This document shows positions 44,079 through 55,806 of a stretch of DNA of 64,000 nucleotides, piece after piece. Below the pieces are notes generated by a model. The model searched no databases. It worked only from the letters and a program-made list of their open reading frames with translations, and was not told where the DNA came from. A program made the translations under genes and the position numbers. Location: the NCBI GenBank assembly GCA_016946835.1, contig JACVTC010000212.1, positions 80,001 through 144,000 of the forward strand. Reading direction: 5' to 3'. This stretch comes from Neocallimastix lanati (nom. inval.). Lineage: Eukaryota > Neocallimastigomycota > Neocallimastigomycetes > Neocallimastigales > Neocallimastigaceae. How positions within the stretch are numbered: position 1 is the first letter of the stretch; the number at the start of each line of letters is the position of its first letter.

Positions 44079-45662
44079 ATGTTAGTAACGTATTATAGTA
44101 AAAGTATTGATTCAAAAGAAATATTTGATAAATTAAAAGTATCCAAAGGAAAAAGTTCTCATAAAAAAGAGAAAAAAAAAGAAATTAAACAATATAAAGA
44201 ATATCAAGGAAAATATCATACCATATATTTAGACTTATCAAAAAATGTTTTTTCTTTCGAAACTTTAAACGCATTCATATCTTCAATTAATAGTAAATTA
44301 AAAATAGATATTGAAGAACTATATCCTAACTCTAAAGTATTAAAGAAATATGATGATGATATAGTTGTTAATTTACAAAATTTATATTTAGAAACAGATA
44401 AAAAGCTTATTCTTGTTATTGATGAATGGGACTACATAATCACCAATAAAAAGTTTACAGATGATGAATGCGACGATTATATTGAATTTTTAAAGTATTT
44501 AATTAAAGATAATTCCTTTTTAGCCTTTGCTTATATGACAGGAATAACGGCAATTGCAAAGAAATTATCTCAGTCTACACTAAATTGTTTTAGGGAATAT
44601 ACTATGTTAAATGATAATCAATATTACGAATATTTTGGATTTACGGAAGATGAAGTTAATGAACTATGTGAAAAAAATAAAAATTTATCCTTTGAAAATT
44701 TAAAAAGCTGGTATAATGGATATAAATCTTATAATGGTGAAAAAATTTATAATACATGGTCAGTTATTCAAGCATTAAATTCGAATATCATTGAAAATTA
44801 TTGGTCACAAACGGGAAGTTTCAATGAGCTGAAAAAAATGAATAATTATGATATCGTTGGTGTAAAAGAAGATATTTTAGAATTGATTAATGGTAATGAA
44901 ATTGAAATAAAATTAGAAAATTATGGAGTAGAAGATATCCGAAAGGAATCAGAAGAAAAAGAACATGTAAAGGAAATATTATATTCAAAAATGGTTACTT
45001 TTGGATATTTGACATACTATAATGGAAAAATATCCATTCCAAATAAAGAATTGAAGGAAGAATTTATAAAGGCTTTAAATGATAAAAAAAGTGATATGCA
45101 ATATTTCTATAATATGATAAAGAATTCGGATGAAATGTTGGAAGTGACATTACATAAAAATGTCAAAAGAATGTGTGAAATTTTAGATAAATCACACATG
45201 GAAAAAATTAGCCCTGGGGATAAACTAGATCATGGAAATTTAAAACGTGTTATAGATTATTCATATTTTAATGCTCGGACGAAGTATGATATTGAAGAAG
45301 AATCACCCCGTGGTCACGGAAGAGCGGATATTATTTTTCTCCCCAAAGGAAAAAATAAAGTAAATGGAGAAATTATAATAATTGAATTAAAAGTGAATAG
45401 TACAGCAAAAGAAGCTATTAATCAAATACATCAAAAAAAATATTATAATGGTTTAAAAAAAAAAGGATATTATGGAAATATTTTATTAATTGGAATAAAT
45501 TACGACCAGAAAAAAGTAAAATATAGTTGCGTAATAGAAGAATACAATAACAAAATAAAATTATTATCAACATCAGAATCAGAAGCTAAGAGGAAAAGGA
45601 GCAAAGAACTTGAAATTATTAGAAAAAATAAAAGATTGAGGGGTAGTAGTAGTAAACCATAA
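44079..45662 (+). CDS. AAA-ATPase-like/PD-(D/E)XK nuclease protein (longest open copy)
   Basis: 527 codons from the first ATG. The frame is open from 44025, so the P-loop (TKPRRFGKTSIAA) lies in frame but upstream of that ATG, and the first 30 or so family residues are replaced by foldback sequence. Walker B is LILVIDEWDYII (about residue 107); the C-terminal nuclease core has GRADIIFLP and IIELKVNS, the canonical D and E-x-K, which the other two copies have as TTD. The C-terminus is basic (KRKRSKEL, RKNKRLRG), possibly nuclear. The family is bacterial in origin and amplified in gut fungi; the substrate is unknown. It has no interruption after the ATG. Translation from this ATG would give a protein without a P-loop. 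Confidence 0.8.
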   Translation: MLVTYYSKSIDSKEIFDKLKVSKGKSSHKKEKKKEIKQYKEYQGKYHTIYLDLSKNVFSFETLNAFISSINSKLKIDIEELYPNSKVLKKYDDDIVVNLQNLYLETDKKLILVIDEWDYIITNKKFTDDECDDYIEFLKYLIKDNSFLAFAYMTGITAIAKKLSQSTLNCFREYTMLNDNQYYEYFGFTEDEVNELCEKNKNLSFENLKSWYNGYKSYNGEKIYNTWSVIQALNSNIIENYWSQTGSFNELKKMNNYDIVGVKEDILELINGNEIEIKLENYGVEDIRKESEEKEHVKEILYSKMVTFGYLTYYNGKISIPNKELKEEFIKALNDKKSDMQYFYNMIKNSDEMLEVTLHKNVKRMCEILDKSHMEKISPGDKLDHGNLKRVIDYSYFNARTKYDIEEESPRGHGRADIIFLPKGKNKVNGEIIIIELKVNSTAKEAINQIHQKKYYNGLKKKGYYGNILLIGINYDQKKVKYSCVIEEYNNKIKLLSTSESEAKRKRSKELEIIRKNKRLRGSSSKP

Positions 45663-45828
45663 AATAATTAATTTCGAATACTATTAAAATATTAAAAAAA
45701 CTTTTAAATTGTAAATTATATATGAAAAAATGATTAAAGTAAATAAATTTTTTTTTATATATAATAAAAATTTTATAATATAATAATTAATAAATTTATT
45801 TAATAAAAATTGTAAGAAATAAGTAATC
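45663..45828. other. AAA gene 3' flank (duplicated)
   Basis: Matches 7505-7690 and, inverted, 1540-1598 plus 2530-2672; it includes the empty LINE target site near 45800. Confidence 0.6.
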
Positions 45829-45878
45829 AACAACAGAATCAGGAGCTGAAAGGAAAAGGAGCAATGAACTTGAAATTA
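45829..45878 (+). pseudogene. 50-bp scrap of AAA gene C-terminus
   Basis: Around CAGAATCAGGAGCTGAAAGG this repeats the coding end of the family (compare 7409-7460), then breaks into Ty3 sequence. Confidence 0.75.
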
Positions 45879-46624
45879 CGTGGAGCAATACCTTCCTTGT
45901 TTTTTAAAAGATTTTGACAATGACTCCTGGATCAAGTGGTTGTACTTAGCTAAATTTTACTACTATAATTCAATACATGCTTCTACTTTTCAAACTCTTT
46001 TTTTAGTTCTATACAATTACCAGTTATATGCCAATCCTTAGACCACTGGTTTTGTCCATTCATTAAGAACGGATCCCAATATTGCCAATTTCGCTCATAA
46101 CCTGGCTAATCTTAAGCATATATTAGCCATTCAAATGGAAAATTTCTTAAACACTAAGGACAAGAAAATTGACAACCCTACAGTCCAATACCAACTATTC
46201 GACCTAGTCTGGTTGAAGCCTGTCAAATTTAATCCCCTTCCATTTTATAAGCCTTAAATTCGAAGCTATGATTAATTTAAAATTATCAGAGTTAAACATA
46301 ACAAATTGATTTCTGTCTGGATCTTCAAAATTCACCTTTTCGTAATATATTTCATATTTTCCATATTAATTTCTAACAATCCTACGATAATTCCGTCTAT
46401 AAAAATGATCAAAATTCTAATTTCAAAAAAATATAAAGGAAAATCTCAATACTTAGTTACTAGAAAAGATAATTCCCAAGATTTGATTGATGCTGATAAC
46501 ATTGATAAAAACAAGTATTAAGACAAGTATTACAACCCAGTATTAGAAGAATATCAAAGATTCATTTATGAACAATTTTGTGCCACTGTTAACCATCCGG
46601 AGTAATGATTTCTGGAGGAAACAG
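45879..46624 (+). mobile_element. Ty3 family E fossil, 3' end of pol
   Basis: Parts: integrase C-terminal region (DNDSWIKWLYL, HASTFQTLF) and a chromodomain-like end (KYKGKSQYLVTRKDNSQDLIDADNI), followed by CACTGTTAACCATCC and the start of an LTR-type sequence TGACAAGAACCCATGATA. It is broken, with several breaks, and old. It is related to 59783-62736. Confidence 0.75.
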
Positions 46625-47429
46625 TGACAAGAACCCATGATATTTGTACTGTCGTTAAATTAATCCTATAATAGATTAATTAAAATTAATAAATTTGTTA
46701 TTAAATATTTATAATTAAAACCCAGAATAAAAGTATATAAATGAATAAATAATAATTAATTAAATAAATTATATTTAGGTTAGTGAATAATTAAATAAAT
46801 AAATTAAAATACCTTTAACAGAAATAAAATATTAATTCAATTTATGTAATATACTTTAAATTAATTAATCCTCTACATTAGCATGCTTCAATTTAAATTT
46901 AATTTTAATTTTAATATTTTCTATTTTTTAGATAAATAATTATAAATAATTAGTAAGAAAAAAAATGTTAAACGGTAATTTTAAAAATTTTCTTTTTTCT
47001 AAAAATATTTTATTTTCAATTTTATTTTTTCCGATTTTAAAAATCGTAGTTATTATAGTTATTATAATATTTTTTAATTCCATTTATTTTAAATAAAATT
47101 ATAAATATAATTATTTTAATTTTCTCTAATTCACTTTAAATAAATAAATACTAAAAATTAGTTATTATTTTAATTTAGTATATTTCTGAGAATTGATACG
47201 TTATTTACATAAAAATAAATATTTTATTTTTATTTAGGAATGATTGTAGGGAATGATAAAAAAACAATATATTCTAATATATATATAATAATGACAGGAA
47301 AATAATATAATTTTATACGAAAAAATTTTAATTGATTATTTGTTTTATTAATCTTTCTTTACTCTATTTATTATATAATTATTATACATTATATTACATT
47401 ACATCAAATACAATCATGAACTTTCGATA
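46625..47429. other. Family E LTR start and AT-rich spacer
   Basis: 46625-46700 matches the LTR start at 59783-59870 (ATTAATCCTATAAT...GATTAATT). The rest is featureless AT-rich DNA. No gene. Confidence 0.45.
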
Positions 47430-47837
47430 TTAATATTTTATGGATAGAATATCGATCGAAAACTTATCTAGGTTTTTCTATCTAATCTTTTCCTAGATAA
47501 GAGATTTGTTAAGATTAGAAAACCCTTTCTTATTTCACCTTATTTTCATAAAAAAATATAAATAAGGCTTTTGATTTCTCAAAGAGAACTCAAGAGTTAT
47601 TATTATAAGAAAAATATAATCATAAAGAACTCAATAAAATAATTACTAAACTTAATAAAATTTAAAAATCTTTTTTTTAAAAAAAAATTTATATATATAT
47701 ATATCTTTTATAATAACGTGTTCTCCTTAACTCTTATAATAAACTCACTTCAGGTAAATTTCTCAATTTATTAATATTATTATTGATAAATTGAAAATAA
47801 CAATTTTATTATAATTTCTTATAATAAAATTGTTACA
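47430..47837 (+). repeat. Partial LTR of family B (plus strand)
   Basis: Starts inside the family consensus (ATGGATAGAATATCGATCG) and runs through TATAAATAAGG, the start-site hairpin and CTTATAATAAACTC to the right end AAAATTGTTACA. The left 400 bp are missing. Confidence 0.8.
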
Positions 47838-48718
47838 TTACATTTGATTTATACTGGATATTCTTAATCTACAAAAATTAAATTTTGTAGAAGCGAATAA
47901 GGGTATAAATACTAAGAAAAATTTAAGAAATTTAATATAAATATAGTTTATTAGAACACAAAATTGTTTATTAAAAAAAAATTGTTTTATTTTAATATTA
48001 ATTTTTATTTATTTAATTATTAATTTTTATTTAAATTAATAATAGAAAAATAATTATTAAAAGTAATAAAATAATAAAATAAAATATTTATTATTTATAA
48101 TAATTTATTTAAATTTAAATAATAAAAATTTGATTATTAACAATTAATAAACTAATAAAATAATTTATTGAAATTATTAATAATAAAGAATAATTTATAA
48201 GAAATATTTACATGTTTTTATATTTTTCAATAATTTTAAACTATTTACATTTATAAACAATTAAATAAATAAAATAAATAATTATTATAAATATTTACGA
48301 ATAAAGTATTAAAATAAACAAGTTTTAATTAAAATTTGTATATAAAAGTTGAGTGATAAAATAAATAAAATATTAATTATTTTAAATAAAAGGCAATTTA
48401 AAGATTATTCAACTATTTAATTTTAATTTTGAAATTTTTATAAATTTGTTTATTTATTATTTACAATTTATTAAAATTGTTTATAATTTTGTTTATTTAT
48501 AATTTTATAAGAATATTAATTATTAATTTATTTTAATTTTAATTAATATTGTTAATAATTAATTAAATTATTATTATTTTTTATTTTCATTAATTTCTTT
48601 TAATTAATTTTCATAAATTGATTTCGGGACTTCTAAAAGAATTAATTTTGAGTTAAATTAAATAAGTATTTATTATTTATTATTTATTATAATTTTATAA
48701 TTTCATTATTTATCACAT
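47838..48718. other. AT-rich spacer, nothing recognised
   Basis: AAAT/TTTA-rich sequence without ORFs. Ends in CACAT, the target duplication of the family B element. Confidence 0.4.
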
Positions 48719-49546
48719 TGTAACAATTTTATTATAATTTCTTATAACAAAATTGTTATCTTCAATTTATTAATAATAATATTAATAAATTGAGAATTTT
48801 ACCTTAAAAGTCGAGTTTATTATAAGAGTTGAGGAGAACACGTATAAAAGATGTATATATATAAAATTTTTTTAAAAAAGATTTTTAAATTTTATTAAGT
48901 TTAATAATTATTTTATTGAGTTTTTTATTATTATATGTTTTTTATTTTTCTTATAATAATAACTCTTGATTTCTCAAAGAGAACTCAAGAGCCTTATTTA
49001 TATTTTTTTATGAAAATAAGGTTAAATAAGAAAGGGTTTTATAATCTTAATAAATCTCTTATCTAGGAAAAGATTAGATAGAAAAACCTAGATAAGTTTT
49101 CGATCGATATTCTATCCATATCGATCATCGCATTAATTAAGTAAAACCGATTACTTCTAAAATGTAATTGGGAAAAATCTTAATTAACCGATTTTCCAAT
49201 CTAATCTAATAATCGAAAATAAAAGAATAAAATAATAAAAGATATTTCGATCATATAACTTATGCTTATATAAAATATATAAAATTAAATAGTTAATTAA
49301 ATACAGAATACATTATAAAATACAGAATACAATACAGAATACATTAGTTACAGTAGAGAAATTAATATATTGTAAATATATTTTTTAAAATTAATTAAAT
49401 AAATTTTGTTAAATTAATGAATATTTAAAATTAAATTAAATAAATTTAATGAATAAATATTATATGTAATTAAATAAAGTTATAGTTATAATAACTTAAC
49501 TAAGAAAATATAATTATTTGTTAGCAAATAATTATAGATTCTTACA
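48719..49546 (-). repeat. Family B element 3' LTR
   Basis: TGTAAGAATCTATAATTATT...AAAATTGTTACA on the minus strand; follows pol after about 13 bp. TATAAATAAGG and the hairpin CTCTTGA / TCAAGAG at 48962-49010. Confidence 0.9.
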
Positions 49547-49559
49547 TTGCTCTGTTTAA

Positions 49560-52500
49560 TTATGATGTTTCCATTAAGTCTTCATTTCTTTTAGTATATG
49601 GTTTTAATTGTGAGATATGAAATACCGGATGGAGATGTAAGTTCTCTGGAAGTTCCAAAAGGTAATTCATTCTTTCCTTGCTCTCGATGATTTTAAAAGG
49701 TCCAAGATATTGAGTGGATAATTTTCTAGAGGGTTCATTCGTAAAGTAGTATCTTTTAAGCATAACCAAATCATTTATCTTAAAGTCAGGTCCTACATAT
49801 TTTTTATTGTCAGCATATTTCTTAAAATCTTCTTTGGTTTAAACTAAATGTTGATGAAGGGCATTGAAATGTGAAGACCAATCCCTAGTAAGAACAGAGG
49901 CACTATCTTTTAGCAGAATCGGTGGTGAATCAATAACACAATTTGGGTCAAATCCATAGTTAGCATGAAAAGGAGTTTAAGATATTGATTTGTGAATGGA
50001 GTTGTTGTAGGACATTTCACATAAAGGGAGGTAGAAACACCATTCGTTTTGAGCAGAAGAACAATTGCAGCGAAGATATCGTTCTATTACAGCATTAGCC
50101 CGTTCAACCTGACCATTTGATTGTTGGTGGTGAGCAGTAGCAAGTCTTAGTTTAGCACGAATAGCATCGCATAACGAAGTCCAAAATTGAGAAGAGAATT
50201 GGGAACCATGATCAGACACAATCACTTTAGGAAAACCATGATACTTAAAGACTTGGAAAAGTAAGAGCTTGGCAGTTAAATCGGCAGAGGGAACATTGGA
50301 GCAGGGTACTAAATGAATCATTTTGGTTAAATGATCAGAAACAACCATGATACAAGTGCAATCTTGTGAAGAAGGCAATGAAACAATAAAATCGACGCTA
50401 ATAACTTCCCAGGGTTTTGTAGGAGTAGGAAGTGGTATTAATTTACCAAAAGGCTTATGACGATGGATTTTATTTCTACAACAAACATCACAAGAAGCCA
50501 CATAATTTGAAATATCTTTTTTCATATTAGGCCACCAGTAGTTCCTTCTGAGTTTTTCAAAGGTCCTATCTACCCCCTGATGGCCACTAGTGGGTGCATC
50601 ATGGAAAGACTTTAAAAGTCTAGCCCTGAGACCGGAAGGAATAATAATACACTTTTGAAAGTGAAGTACGCCATCGACGAAGGAAAATAAAGAACTTTTG
50701 ATGTTGTTTGACTTATCCATTATTTTTAAAAGGATATTTTTATAATAATTATCAGTTTTCTGTGCTTCAATAAGACTACTAATATTGTCATTTATAGCAC
50801 AACAGAAAGCATTATTGTAAATTATAGGTTGTGATTCAGATGAAGAATCAGATTTAAAATCTGGGCGTCTTGAAATAGCATCTGGTTTGCCACTTTTAGC
50901 GCCTGATCTGAATGCAATCCTATAGTCAAACTTTGATAAAAAGAGACTCCAACGAATTTGTCTTTGATTTAAATGTTTGGGTTTCTTAAAATACAAAAAG
51001 TTCTTGTGGTCTATTATTACTTGAACAGGAAATTTTGCGCCTTCTAAATGATAACTCCAAGTTTCAAACGCAGTAATTATAGCAAGAAGTTCTTTATCAT
51101 ATATAGTATAAATTACTTTTGCTTTATTGAGGTATCTAGAATGAAAAACTACGGGATGCAGTAAGTTATCAGTGTCACTAACCTGAGAAAGTATGCAACC
51201 GACAGCAAAGTCGCTAGCATCTGTTTCAACGATGAATTCTTTCTCTGGATTAGGAAAAATGAGTACTTCATCAGCTTTAAGAGATTCTTTCAATTTATTA
51301 AAAGCTTCATTTGCTGATTAATTCCAATTATTTTTCCTTAAAAGTCGACGAAGAGGTTCCATATTTTTGGCAAAATTATTGATAAACATTCGATAGAAAT
51401 TACATAAACCTAGAAAACTTTGTAATTCCTTTTGATTCTTTGGAATAGGCCAATCCAGAACAGATTTTACCTTATCCTTATCCATAGTAAGACCATCTAC
51501 AGAAACAGTGAAGCCTAAGAAAGTGGTTTTAATAACATTGAATTCACATTTCTCTAATTTAGCATATAATCTATTGTTGTTGAGAAGTTGAAGAACAATC
51601 CTAACATGTTTAATATGTTCTTTTTCGTTGTTAGAGTAAATAATGATGTCGTCCAGATAGACTTGCACGAAAGAACCAATGATATCACTGAAGATATCTT
51701 GTACAAAACGTTGAAAAACCGAAGGGGCATTTCGAAGTCCAAAAGGCATAACGAGATATTCGAAATGTCCTAAAGGGGTTCTAAAAGCAGTAAGATATTC
51801 GTGACCTTCTTTAACTCTGATTAGGTTATAAGCAGATCTAAGGTCAAGACGAGTAAATATCTTAGCTCCTTGAAAGGATTCAATCAAGTCATTTATTCTT
51901 GGAATTGGGTAGCTATTACGGATTGTAATAGCATTTAATCGGCGATAATCTACACAGAGTCTGAGGGTACCATCGTGTTTCATTAAAAATAACATCGGAG
52001 CACCTGCTGGTGATTTTGGCTTCCTAATGAATTTCTTTTTTAAGTTTTCCTTAATATAATCCTTTAAAGCTTTCATTTCTTGTACAGTAAGAGAGTATAT
52101 TGGACCAAAATAGAGTTGTCCACCAGGAATAAGCTCAATAGCAATATCATAGTCACGATGGGGTGGTAAGTTCTCAGCTTGTTTCTTTTCAAATACTATT
52201 TTAAGATCCAAATAATGTTTATTAATAGTCTCTTCTTTTCTCTGAACGTCAGTGTTTACTTCTTCTGAATCAATCATTGCAGCACATAAATCAGAATCTG
52301 AGATATCTGTATCAAAAGCCGAATTTGGTAATACTGAATCTTCTTCTGAATTCTCCAACATTGAAGCAGTAATATTTTTATTTTGATTAAAAAATTTATT
52401 ATTTTTGGAGGATATGCAATGTGAGCCACAGTATCTACCAAGGAAGTAGATTCTATTATTTTTATAGTTGATTAAAGAATTGTGAACGGATAGCCAATCC

Positions 52501-53250
52501 CTTCCAAGAATACCATTAATGCCCTGAAGAGATAGATTAGCAATGCAGAATTCAAAAGTTTCCTTATGATCCATAAATTTTAATTTAAGGGGCTTAGTAG
52601 TTTGTCTGATATTCATACTTTTCCCATTAGGAAGTTGAATGTTGATTTGAGAATTAAGTCCTAACACAGGTAATTTATTAGAATTTGCGAAGTTTTTACA
52701 AATAAAAATTCTGGCGGAACCCGAATCAATTAATAGATTTACCTTAATATTCCTTAATATTTCTTCCATTAATATTAAGGTAGAAGGTAGTTTTGATTGT
52801 TGTTTTAATATTCGGGGTGTAATTTACTGAAAGTATGTCGTTTTTAGACTTATTTTTTCTAAAATGAAAATGTTTAGAATTCTTTTCTGATTTTAATAAA
52901 TCGTTTCTCTTCCTATGAAACGGCATTTTTCCATTAAATTTATTTTTTTGTTTGTGGCGTAGACAACTTTCCAAAAACACTTCTTATCAATTCCAATAAT
53001 AATGTTGGTAGCTTCAAAAAGAGTAGATGGCTTTTCGAGTTTTTCAAACTCTTCTCGGACTTTGTCAAGTAGACCCTTACCGATGATATCAATTAAAACT
53101 TCGTCGGGCCATCCTAAACGTCCAGCCAATCTCCGAAATTCAAAGTATATTCAGCAACATTTTCTAATTGAAGTTGTTTCAATTTCTACATCTTTTCCAT
53201 GATGAAATATTTTTGCTTCTTTTCATTCCCAATATCAAAGTTATCCAGTG
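49560..53250 (-). mobile_element. Family B interior: gag and pol
   Basis: Order on the minus strand: C-terminal part of a gag domain (QLQLENVAEYTLNFRRLAGR, near 53170), protease (VNLLIDSGSARIFICK, GILGRDWL), reverse transcriptase (DGTLRLCVDYRRLNAI, PFGLRNAPSVFQRF, YLDDIIIYS), RNase H (VETDASDFAVGCILSQ, VIIDHKNFLYF), integrase HHCC (TSGHQGVDRTFEKLRRNYW, CDVCCRNK), core (SVDFIVSLP, VSDHGSQFSSQFW, SNGQVERANAVIERYLR) and a GPF segment (TQYLGPFKIIESKER, HISQLKPY). It is a different branch from C/D. About three to five breaks. Confidence 0.85.
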
Positions 53251-53289
53251 TATAGATAGAGTTAACAAAATGGACATTCTTATTACACA

Positions 53290-54414
53290 AAATTAAGAAT
53301 TATAATAAGGATTTTGATTAATAAATATTTTATTGAATACACTTTAATTTCTTCCTTCCCATGCTACCGTTCATTTGGTTTATCAACCAAAGGGCTGAGG
53401 TGTAGGTCTAATGTTACAACCTACCAGTAACGGTCAACTACGTACTTGGAAATTAAATTAAAATGATTAACAAAGTATTATTATATACTTATCCTTTATT
53501 ATAAACTTCTGCATAAATACATTATTTAGTATTATTTTAATTAAAAATCAATATCACTTTCTTATGCCTTACAACATTCAAAAACCGGCAAAAGTGATCC
53601 ATTAAAACATAAAAAAAATATTTTATGTTTTCCATAGCAGTTTTATATAATCAAGCATAAAGAAAAATGACTATTATAACCAATTTTGTTTGGGATAAAC
53701 AAACTGTTAAAACCCATTATTAAAATTAAAACTATATAATTTTACTTCAATACATAATATTGAAGAACCTCGAGGCCTTCGGTGACCAAGAGTTCCTTAT
53801 TCGCTAGAGCTACATTCGGATAACTTATACTTTCACGTGAAATACTGCATTTCCGTACAGTACAAACCGCTACTGTATAGGAAAAGAAGACCTTTTCTTT
53901 ATTACTACCTAAAAATGTACTCACCATCCCCAATTAGATGGCCAACTCTATATATGAAGGTATTATTACCTTCTCAGTTTGTTGTTTTTTATTTTATCTT
54001 TTAATGTTTTTCATTTATTTCTTTATTTATTATTATTATAGTAAATTTTTTTTTTTTTTTTTTTAATTATTTAAATTATTGTTCCTATTATTAATTATAT
54101 TATCTAAAATTATTCTATACTGTTAATTCTAAATTATTAAAATAATTCTAATCTATTATTATTTTAAAGTTATTCAAAAATGTTATAATTATTCTAAAAT
54201 TATCTAAAATACTATAATTATCCTAAACTATTATATATTATTATATTTATTCTAAACTATTTTAATTATTTTAAATTATTATAATTACTTTAAAACTATT
54301 CTAAAATATTAGTTTATTATTCTATTATTAACTATTAAAAAAAAAATTTTTTTATTTTTTTTTTTGTTACTCAAAATTTTTTTTTTTTTTTTATATCTAT
54401 ATAGAAAGAGTTAT
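53290..54414. other. Family B leader or nested LTR-like insert
   Basis: No ORF. On the minus strand it has CTTCATATATAGAGTTGG (about 53945-53962), a TATA-type motif, and TGTTGTAAGG...GGTTGTAACA ends (53575 to 53429) that could be a small LTR. Poly-T and A/T runs fill 54040-54400. It begins where gag homology stops. Confidence 0.4.
53366..53434. other. Cloverleaf-like structured element
   Basis: Outer stem ACCGTT (53366-53371) / AACGGT (53429-53434) encloses two hairpins: TTTGGTT / AACCAAA (53374-53391) and GTAGGT / ACCTAC (53402-53424). The composition is much richer in G+C than its surroundings. It fits either strand. It could be a packaging or primer-site structure of the element, or a degenerate tRNA-like RNA. 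Confidence 0.5.
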
Positions 54415-55237
54415 TCTAACAATTTTATTATAATTTCTTATAACAAAATTGTTATCTTCAATTTATTAATAATAATATTAATAAATTGAGAAATTTACGT
54501 GAAGCGAGTTTATTATAAGAGATAAGGAGAACATGTTATTATAAAAGATATATATATATATATATTTTTTTAAAAAAAGCTTTTTTAAATTTTATTAAGT
54601 TTAATAATTATTTTATTGAGTTTTTTATTATTATATTTTTCTTATAATAATAACTCTTGATTTCTCAAAGAGAACTCAAGAGCCTTATTTATATTTTTTT
54701 ATGAAAATAAGGTTAAATAAGAAAGGGTTTTCTAATCTTAACAAATCTCTTATCTAGGAAAAGATTAGATAGAAAAACCTAGATAAGTTTTCGATCGATA
54801 TTCTATCCATATCGATCATCGCATTAATTAAGTAAAACCGATTACTTCTAAAATGTAATTGGGAAAAATCTTAATTAACCGATTTTCCAATCTAATCTAA
54901 TAATCGAAAATAAAAGAATAAAATAATAAAAGATATTTCGATCATATAACTTATGCTTATATAAAAAATATAAAATTAAATAGTTAATTAAATACAGAAT
55001 ACATTATAAAATACAGAATACAATACAGAATACATTAGTTACAGTAGAGAAATTAATATATTGTAAATATTTTTTTTAAAATTAATTAAATAAATTTTGT
55101 TAAATTAATGAATATTTAAAATTAAATTAAATAAATTTAATGAATAAATATTATATGTAATTAAATAAAGTTATAGTTATAATAACTTAACTAAGAAAAT
55201 ATAATTATTTGTTAGCAAATAATTATAGATTCTTACA
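54415..55237 (-). repeat. Family B element 5' LTR
   Basis: 823 bp, highly similar to 48719-49546, with one altered base in the right-end TGT. Followed by CACAT. Confidence 0.88.
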
Positions 55238-55247
55238 CACATTTTAG

Positions 55248-55806
55248 TGTAATAGATACATGGTAACTTTAAGCCTATCCAATGATAGTTCTTTGGTTAC
55301 GTAACGTATCTTTAAACAGTTAGTAATTTTGGCTAATTAAATAAAATCTTTTAGTTGTTTCGTACATTAAATTTTATTATTTTATAGTTAATTATATAGT
55401 TAAATACTTAGTTAAGTATATTTTTATTTTGTGATTAGTAAACTAAGTAAATTAAATTATTTACCAATCATAAATTTACTAACATTTATAAATAATAATT
55501 GAACTTGTAACTGTAACGCACTAGCGTTACTATTAAAGTATATTGTTATAATAAATATTAATATTAATAAATAAAATTTTAATTAATAAATAAATATATA
55601 TTACCCTGTGTAAGCCCAGTAGCTAATAACGGATAGAAGTTATAAAGTGCTGCGCTATACTCTAGTGTTATAGAATAATTAGTTAATAGCATAATTAATA
55701 TAGTGTTTATTATTAACAACTCGAATAGAGAGGTGTTAAATTATCTTAGCCTTTAAAAATTAATTGTTATTCGTTATTTTAGTTAATAATAAACGTACCT
55801 TTTACT
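55248..55806 (+). repeat. LTR of family A (isolated)
   Basis: 559 bp from TGTAATAGATACATGG to TACCTTTTACT. No family A coding sequence adjoins it on either side. It starts 10 bp after the family B element ends. Confidence 0.88.

Larger units (their letters stand above)
48719..55237 (-). mobile_element. Ty3 family B retrotransposon fossil with matched LTRs
   Basis: Minus strand. 3' LTR 48719-49546 (828 bp), 5' LTR 54415-55237 (823 bp), target duplication CACAT at 48714-48718 and 55238-55242. The LTRs are very similar to each other, so it is fairly young. The interior has gag, protease, reverse transcriptase, RNase H and integrase. It is broken, with a few breaks. A 1.1-kb non-coding leader separates gag from the 5' LTR and may include a second, unrelated LTR-type insert. 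Confidence 0.85.
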
